Source: an uncultured Chlorobiota bacterium
GTDB lineage: Bacteria > Bacteroidota > Bacteroidia > Bacteroidales > JAADGE01
Direction of reading: 5' to 3'
Length of the DNA: 9,329 nt
Assembly (NCBI GenBank): GCA_947311265.1
Contig: CAMZKQ010000089.1
Coordinates: forward strand, 1-9,329
The number at the start of each line of letters is the position of its first letter. The first letter of the stretch is position 1. This document shows, piece after piece, positions 6,016-9,329 of the stretch. The notes beneath the pieces are model-generated. The model made no database searches. It was not told where the DNA came from and saw only the letters and a program-made list of their open reading frames with translations. The translations under genes were made by a program, and so were the position numbers.

Positions 6016-6564
6016 TTATGAAAAAAAGTCTTCTTTTAGAAGGCTATAAATGTACGCATCTTCTAATTTATTGTTAATCATAAAATTCTGGCGAAGGCGA
6101 CCTTCTCGTACAAAGCCAAGTTTTTCATTTTTGGCTATAGAGGCGGTATTGCCCACAAACATCTGCCCTTCGAGGCGGTTTAAATTTAGCTGGGTAAAGG
6201 CATAACGAAAAACTGCACGCTGTGCTTCGGTAATTATTCCTTTCCGGCGATAAGCTGGTTTTAGTAGGCTACCAATGCTTGCAAATTGGTGTGTCTTATC
6301 TATATGGTAAAGCGAAACTAAACCTATAATTTCACTTTTCTTCTGGTGCAAAACTGCCCAGCGTATAGATTTGTGGTCTTTAAATTCTTGCTTATATTTT
6401 ACGATTAACTTTTGGGCATCTTCGAGTGTAGTTAATAGCTTATTGTCGGTATATTTTATGGTTTCTGGGCAAGAAAAAAGGGTAAATATTTGCTTTGTAT
6501 CTTTTAATTTTATTTCTCGCAAGGCGAGCCTTTGGGTTTTTATTTCGAGGAAATACTTAATCAT
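6016..6564 (-). CDS. GNAT-family N-acetyltransferase (RimJ/RimL-like)
   Basis: GNAT enzymes transfer acetyl from acetyl-CoA to an amine; the RimJ/RimL group includes acetyltransferases of ribosomal protein N-termini and of various small amines. The 182 residues are typical in length. The start 'LEIKTQRLALREIKLKD' (6-22) is the usual RimJ/RimL opening with TxRLxLRxxxxxD. Motif A, LKPAYRRKGIITEAQRAVFRYAF (101-123), holds the acetyl-CoA pyrophosphate loop in the form RRKGI rather than QxxGxG. Motif B, with NTASIAKNEKLGFVREGRLR, is also present. The ATG at 6564 overlaps the end of the Spy/CpxP-like gene by 8 bases, so it is probably translated as part of the sigma-factor operon. The substrate cannot be read from sequence. 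Family placement is secure. Confidence 0.92.
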   Translation of the reverse strand: MIKYFLEIKTQRLALREIKLKDTKQIFTLFSCPETIKYTDNKLLTTLEDAQKLIVKYKQEFKDHKSIRWAVLHQKKSEIIGLVSLYHIDKTHQFASIGSLLKPAYRRKGIITEAQRAVFRYAFTQLNLNRLEGQMFVGNTASIAKNEKLGFVREGRLRQNFMINNKLEDAYIYSLLKEDFFS

Positions 6565-7018
6565 CGAAGCCTTTTTTGTGGCGTTTTTTCATACTTTTGA
6601 GCATCTTTATTTTAAACTTATGTTCTGCTTTATAAAAAAGTACAATTTTTACTGGTGGCAATTGGGTTTTAAATTTTTCGTGATATTCTTTCCCAAGTTG
6701 TGCTAAACTCACCTCAATCTCCACCATTTGGTCGGCAATGACAAGGCATTCTTTGTCGCTTAGGTTCAGGCTATTTTTGTCGTACTTTCGCATCAGCTGG
6801 TGGCGTTTTTGGTGCAAAGCCGAACGTTGCTTTTCGTACTCTAAATAGGTGGGCATAAATACCGCTTTTTCTTGGTCGGTTAATTGGAGTTCTTTTTTCA
6901 GAAATTCAATTTTCTTTTTCTGTATTTTTTTGTAGCGCTCTTTGTGGTATTGCCCTTTTTGGGCAAATAGTGTTAATGATAAAAATAGCAGTAGGGAGGT
7001 AGAAACTAAGGTTTTCAT
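6557..7018 (-). CDS. Periplasmic Spy/CpxP-like (LTxxQ-type) protein
   Basis: This 153-residue exported protein has a signal peptide (1-19, cut after LFA before QKGQ). The mature part is entirely helical and highly basic. ELQLTDQEKAVFMPTYLEYE (43-62) is the 'LTxxE' helix typical of Bacteroidota proteins related to Spy and CpxP, followed by a second helical hairpin and the closing segment LPPVKIVLFYKAEHKFKIKM (120-139), the usual family end. Enterobacterial relatives act as ATP-independent chaperones or as feedback sensors of envelope stress. Because it lies 20 bases after the anti-sigma candidate and two genes after an ECF sigma factor, a periplasmic sensor or effector role in that circuit is a reasonable inference. 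The C-terminus is unusually lysine/arginine-rich (KSMKKRHKKG). It overlaps the acetyltransferase gene by 8 bases. Confidence 0.82.
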   Translation of the reverse strand: MKTLVSTSLLLFLSLTLFAQKGQYHKERYKKIQKKKIEFLKKELQLTDQEKAVFMPTYLEYEKQRSALHQKRHQLMRKYDKNSLNLSDKECLVIADQMVEIEVSLAQLGKEYHEKFKTQLPPVKIVLFYKAEHKFKIKMLKSMKKRHKKGFDD

Positions 7019-7038
7019 TTTGTTTTTGTTTGGTATTA

Positions 7039-7509
7039 TTAATACATATCGGCTAGTGCCATATAATCTGCAAGATACTCTAAATCAGCATCTTCTTGGA
7101 CTGGTAAATTTTCAATATTATCTTCGCTTTCCGATAAGTATGAAATTAGTAATTCTGAGTTGTAATTCTCGACCTCTTTAAATAGGTTATCATTTTCGGT
7201 AGCCAATGCAGGTGTTTGAGTTTTGTTATTTTGCTTTTCTATAAAAACGGTTTGGCTTATAGCAAAAATCAGGAGTATTGATGCTGCGACTGCAAATATA
7301 GTTTTTAGTATTTTATAGTTTTTTTTAGGCTTAAGTTTAAAATCTATGTTCTTAAAAAAATCTTCGGGGACAGTAAATGGGGGGGTATTACCGCAAGCAG
7401 TTCTTATTTTATCTTCGGCTATTTTTGTTTGTATTTCCTGTGCAAAAGTAGCAAAATAATTTTCAGGCACGCTAAATATTTTAGATGTATCTTTATTATT
7501 TGGTTTCAT
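7039..7509 (-). CDS. Probable single-pass membrane anti-sigma factor
   Basis: This 156-residue protein has a cytoplasmic N-terminal part (1-66), one transmembrane helix (about 67-87, ILKTIFAVAASILLIFAISQ) and an acidic periplasmic tail (90-156) ending in LEYLADYMALADMY. The cytoplasmic part has two copies of a motif common in such Bacteroidota proteins: SVPENYFATF (13-22) and TVPEDFFKNI (46-55). There is no HxxxCxxC zinc motif, so it is not a classical ZAS anti-sigma factor. The role rests on topology, these motifs and its position 13 bases downstream of the ECF sigma gene. It would hold the sigma factor at the inner membrane until an envelope signal releases it. A mere membrane protein of unknown role remains possible, but the gene order is a common one in this phylum. 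Confidence 0.72.
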   Translation of the reverse strand: MKPNNKDTSKIFSVPENYFATFAQEIQTKIAEDKIRTACGNTPPFTVPEDFFKNIDFKLKPKKNYKILKTIFAVAASILLIFAISQTVFIEKQNNKTQTPALATENDNLFKEVENYNSELLISYLSESEDNIENLPVQEDADLEYLADYMALADMY

Positions 7510-7522
7510 CGGTCTTTATTTT

Positions 7523-8047
7523 CTAGATTTCCTGGAGTAACAATAATTTTTCTATTTTTTTTACTGCATGGTGGTACGATGCCTTTAATGCCCCTTCCGA
7601 TGTGCCTAAGATTTCGGACATGGCCTTGTATTTCACCTCTTCAAAATACCTCATATTAAATACAACCCTCTGTTTTTCAGGCAACTGTAGTATTGCCTGT
7701 TGTAATTTGAGTTGCATTTTATCGCCATCAAAATAAGCATCACCTTCTAAGGTTTTACTTAAAAAATCCTCATAAGTTGTAAGGGAGACCGAGTTTTGTT
7801 TCTTTTTTTTATTAAAAAAAGTAATGGCTTCGTTGGTTGCAATTCGGTACAGCCAAGTATAAACCGAGGCATTGCCTTTAAATTTATTTAAGCCTTTCCA
7901 TGCTTTTAGAAATGTATTTTGCAGTACGTCGTGTGCATCATCATGGAGCAAAACTATTTTACGGATATGCCAGTATAGTTTTTCGCTATAAAGAGCAACA
8001 ATTTCATCAAAATTTAACGCTGCATCTTTTGGCTGGTTCATGTTCAT
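7523..8047 (-). CDS. ECF-family RNA polymerase sigma factor (sigma-70 family)
   Basis: This is an extracytoplasmic-function sigma factor of 174 residues with only regions 2 and 4, as usual for the group. Region 2 spans about 14-80, with DDAHDVLQNTFLKAWKGLNK (36-55), which contacts the RNA polymerase clamp, and SVYTWLYRIATNEAITFF (61-78), which recognises and melts the -10 region. Region 4 spans about 115-170: LPEKQRVVFNMRYFEEVKYK (122-141), then the helix-turn-helix 'AMSEILGTSEGALKASYHHA' (142-161) that reads the -35 element. The ATG at 8045-8047 is preferred; a second ATG two codons on (MNQPK) is an alternative. It heads the run of anti-sigma candidate, Spy/CpxP-like protein and acetyltransferase. 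The family is certain; the regulon is inferred to be envelope-related from its neighbours. Confidence 0.95.
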   Translation of the reverse strand: MNMNQPKDAALNFDEIVALYSEKLYWHIRKIVLLHDDAHDVLQNTFLKAWKGLNKFKGNASVYTWLYRIATNEAITFFNKKKKQNSVSLTTYEDFLSKTLEGDAYFDGDKMQLKLQQAILQLPEKQRVVFNMRYFEEVKYKAMSEILGTSEGALKASYHHAVKKIEKLLLLQEI

Positions 8048-8089
8048 ATTTTTAATAATAAAGTTTCCTTTTAAAGTTAGACTTTTTTA

Positions 8090-8119
8090 CCCCAAAAGGT
8101 TTAATCCCAATAATTGGGG
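8090..8119. promoter_or_regulatory. Nested dyads upstream of the ECF sigma gene
   Basis: CCCCAA (8090-8095) is the reverse complement of TTGGGG (8114-8119). CCCAAT (8106-8111) and ATTGGG (8113-8118) form a second, mutually exclusive dyad. G/C clusters of this kind stand out in the local AT-rich sequence. They lie 43-72 bases upstream of the sigma factor start, where an operator or autoregulated promoter is expected. The pairing is seen; the role is a guess. Confidence 0.25.
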
Positions 8120-8124
8120 CTAAT

Positions 8125-8159
8125 AAAAAAATCCTACTTTCGGAAAATGTAGGATTTTT
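8125..8159 (-). terminator. Intrinsic terminator of the 8181-8636 gene
   Basis: AAAAATCCTAC (8127-8137) pairs perfectly with GTAGGATTTTT (8149-8159) around an 11-base loop. Read on the minus strand, the stem is followed by a T-tract continuing from its base (complement of the A-run at 8125-8131). This is the expected form of a rho-independent terminator about 20-55 bases after the stop at 8181. It separates this gene from the sigma-factor operon downstream. Confidence 0.82.
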
Positions 8160-8180
8160 CTAATGTTTAGCTCTATTATT

Positions 8181-8636
8181 TTAGAGTACAAAAATTTGAA
8201 ACTGAGTTGTATTTTTAAAACTTATCGGTTGCTCTGTGCCTGAAATTACCACCTGCACTTCCCACCAGCCAGACATAATATCTCCTTTGATTGATGTTAA
8301 TTTTGTTTGTTCGTAGCCATCTGTTACTGCCTCATCGTAGGCTATGGTGTAAGAATCCATAAATTCTTTTGTTGTGGCATAATAATAATACCACTTAAAC
8401 TCCAATTCAGTACCTTGGGCTTTCATTTTTTTAATATCTGCTTCCGAAAAAAGAATTTCAAAAGTGAGTGTTGAAGGGGTAGCTACCCCTAAGTAAGCAT
8501 TCTTTAATGATACCGCATCTTTGTCCGCTTTCCAAGCGGCATGAGTTGGTATTGGAAGAGTTTGGGCATTTCCAAATGTTGAAAAGGCTAAAAATATAAA
8601 GCTAGCAATAATTGAATATAGGTGCTGTTTTTTCAT
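8181..8636 (-). CDS. Secreted protein of unknown function, 151 aa
   Basis: I do not recognise a family. A clear signal peptide (MKKQHLYSIIASFIFLAFST..., cut after GNA at residue 24) leads to a mature protein of about 127 residues. The mature protein is largely beta-strand: STLTFEILF (55-63), ELEFKWYYYYA (77-87), SYTIAYDEA (95-103), SGWWEVQVVISG (122-133) and TTQFQIFVL (143-151). A single helix (SEADIKKMKAQG) interrupts the pattern. The layout suggests an immunoglobulin-like or other beta-sandwich domain of a periplasmic or surface protein. There is no lipobox and no type IX secretion C-terminal domain. It is a single-gene transcript: divergent from the gene at 8892 and closed by a strong terminator at 8125-8159. 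A partly self-complementary element (8653-8672, one mismatch) lies in its leader. Confidence 0.75.
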   Translation of the reverse strand: MKKQHLYSIIASFIFLAFSTFGNAQTLPIPTHAAWKADKDAVSLKNAYLGVATPSTLTFEILFSEADIKKMKAQGTELEFKWYYYYATTKEFMDSYTIAYDEAVTDGYEQTKLTSIKGDIMSGWWEVQVVISGTEQPISFKNTTQFQIFVL

Positions 8637-8779
8637 TGTTTGTTTTTTTATAAGGGCTTAGATTTAAACCCTATTTATTTAATAGCAAATTTTGTACCGA
8701 ACACTAATCCCTTTGTTCTAATTATGCTTTCTTAGCAATACCATTATTTTTCTAACCATTATAACAAAATAAATGCAAT

Positions 8780-8801
8780 CGTTTGCGAATACGTTTGCGT
8801 A
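8780..8801. promoter_or_regulatory. Tandem CGTTTGCG operator-like elements
   Basis: CGTTTGCG occurs twice (8780-8787 and 8792-8799) with a 12-base period, about one helical turn. Each copy is a small dyad about a TTTG centre; the second extends to TACG-TTTG-CGTA (8790-8801). The elements lie in the 255-base divergent gap, 90 bases before the gene at 8892 and about 145 from the gene at 8636. A transcription-factor site is likely, but which gene it serves is unclear. Confidence 0.5.
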
Positions 8802-8820
8802 AATATATTATCCAAAAAAC

Positions 8821-8851
8821 TTGATGCCTTAATTTTTATATTGTAAATTGA
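8821..8851 (+). promoter_or_regulatory. Weak candidate promoter for the gene at 8892
   Basis: TTG at 8821-8823 and TAAATTGA at 8844-8851 are 20 bases apart, the spacing of Bacteroidota -33 (TTG) and -7 (TAnnTTTG) elements. The -7 match is imperfect (TTGA instead of TTTG). The implied leader is about 35 bases. The tandem CGTTTGCG elements lie just upstream, as expected of an activator site. Confidence 0.22.
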
Positions 8852-8891
8852 AAGCCTGATAATAATTATTCCAACTTAAAAATCCATAGAA

Positions 8892-9329
8892 ATGAAAAAA
8901 ATCTACAATCCATTAAAAGGACTGTTGCTCTTCAGTATCCTTTTTAGCAGCTTCTCGGCTTTTGCACAGCCCGCACGAGTAGAAGGTTATTTCGATGACC
9001 TGAACACCACTTGGAGTTACCACCTAATGACCGACCGTGGAGGCATACGTGCTGTAAAAATACAAGCCAATTTTACCAATGCGTCCGCAGCCTTCTTGTT
9101 TAACAATCCGACCTTTAACTACAACCCCAAATGGAACGATGCCAATAGCAGTGGTGCTGCACGTGCAGTAAACACACGCATTACCAACGGGGCAGAACGT
9201 TCCACAGGGGCAGGTTTAGATTTAACTTTAAATATTACAAACGGTAATTATTATACCTTTATTGTTGCCGCTTCTGAAGCATCAGGAATTAGTGGGCTTC
9301 TTGCGAGTGATGATATTGTTTTTGGGTTG
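8892..9329 (+). CDS. Secreted protein, N-terminal part (3' end outside window)
   Basis: The reading frame opens at the ATG at 8892-8894 and is still open at the right edge, giving 146 visible residues. A signal peptide is clear (MKKIYNPLKGLLLFSILFSS, then FSAFA before QPARVEG). The mature part contains repeating beta-strand-like segments: SYHLMTDRGGIRAVKIQANF, AAFLFNNPTFNYNPKW, LDLTLNITNGNYYTFIVA. Gly/Asn/Ala-rich turns link them, fitting the start of an extracellular beta-rich protein. Bacteroidota proteins of this kind often end in a type IX secretion sorting domain, but the C-terminus is not visible, so that is untested. Its codons are richer in C and G (GCC, ACC, AAC, CGT) than the neighbouring minus-strand genes, which may mean strong expression or a different origin. 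I do not recognise a family. Confidence 0.75.
   Translation, partial: MKKIYNPLKGLLLFSILFSSFSAFAQPARVEGYFDDLNTTWSYHLMTDRGGIRAVKIQANFTNASAAFLFNNPTFNYNPKWNDANSSGAARAVNTRITNGAERSTGAGLDLTLNITNGNYYTFIVAASEASGISGLLASDDIVFGL

Noticed and set aside
8653..8672. Dyad AGGGCTTA / TAAACCCT in the leader of the 8181-8636 gene
   Set aside because: The stem has a mismatch and is only 8 bp; no T-tract or riboswitch-like structure accompanies it.
1..9329. Search for tRNA, CRISPR array, insertion sequence, toxin-antitoxin or defence genes
   Set aside because: No T-loop-like GGTTCGAATCC box, no regularly spaced repeats, no transposase or integrase motifs, and no recognisable defence domains were seen by eye on either strand.

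Overview
The window is AT-rich and reads as a chromosomal segment of a Bacteroidota bacterium (Cytophagia/Flavobacteriia-like). The evidence is the A-rich starts with weak Shine-Dalgarno sequences, an ECF sigma factor followed by a 'VPENYF'-type membrane anti-sigma candidate and a Spy/CpxP-like periplasmic protein, a tandem-FKBP lipoprotein, and several short secreted proteins ending in beta-strand sequence. No tRNA, rRNA, CRISPR array, insertion sequence or phage gene was seen. No stretch longer than 300 bases lacks a gene.

Layout. Bases 1-428 (+) are the C-terminal part of a probable outer-membrane beta-barrel. Convergent to it on the minus strand is a block read right to left: a two-domain FKBP prolyl isomerase lipoprotein (3260 to 2402) broken by a frameshift, a four-helix membrane protein (translationally coupled, ATGA overlap), an unrecognised helical protein of 238 residues, and an MmcQ/YjbR-family protein. 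A small single-pass membrane protein (3393-3614, +) is divergent from the FKBP gene and overlaps the end of lipB by 4 bases.

The second minus-strand block (8047 to 3611) is closely packed: ECF sigma factor, anti-sigma candidate, Spy/CpxP-like protein and a GNAT acetyltransferase overlapping it. After a 95-base gap come an OmpA-domain protein, a membrane-anchored coiled-coil protein with a C-terminal helix-hairpin-helix domain, and LipB octanoyltransferase. The first three genes look like an envelope-stress module. The OmpA and coiled-coil/HhH pair looks like a cell-envelope structural module that happens to share a transcript with lipB.

At the right end, a secreted protein of unknown function (8181-8636, -) has a clear intrinsic terminator. 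It is divergent from a less AT-rich secreted protein gene starting at 8892 (+) that runs off the window. The region between them carries two tandem CGTTTGCG elements that look like an operator.

The most notable observations are the frameshift that splits two otherwise intact halves of the FKBP gene, an 11-bp hairpin covering that gene's start codon, the envelope protein with a predicted DNA-binding tail next to an OmpA-type protein, and the tandem operator-like repeats. I did not find a convincing new defence or mobile system.
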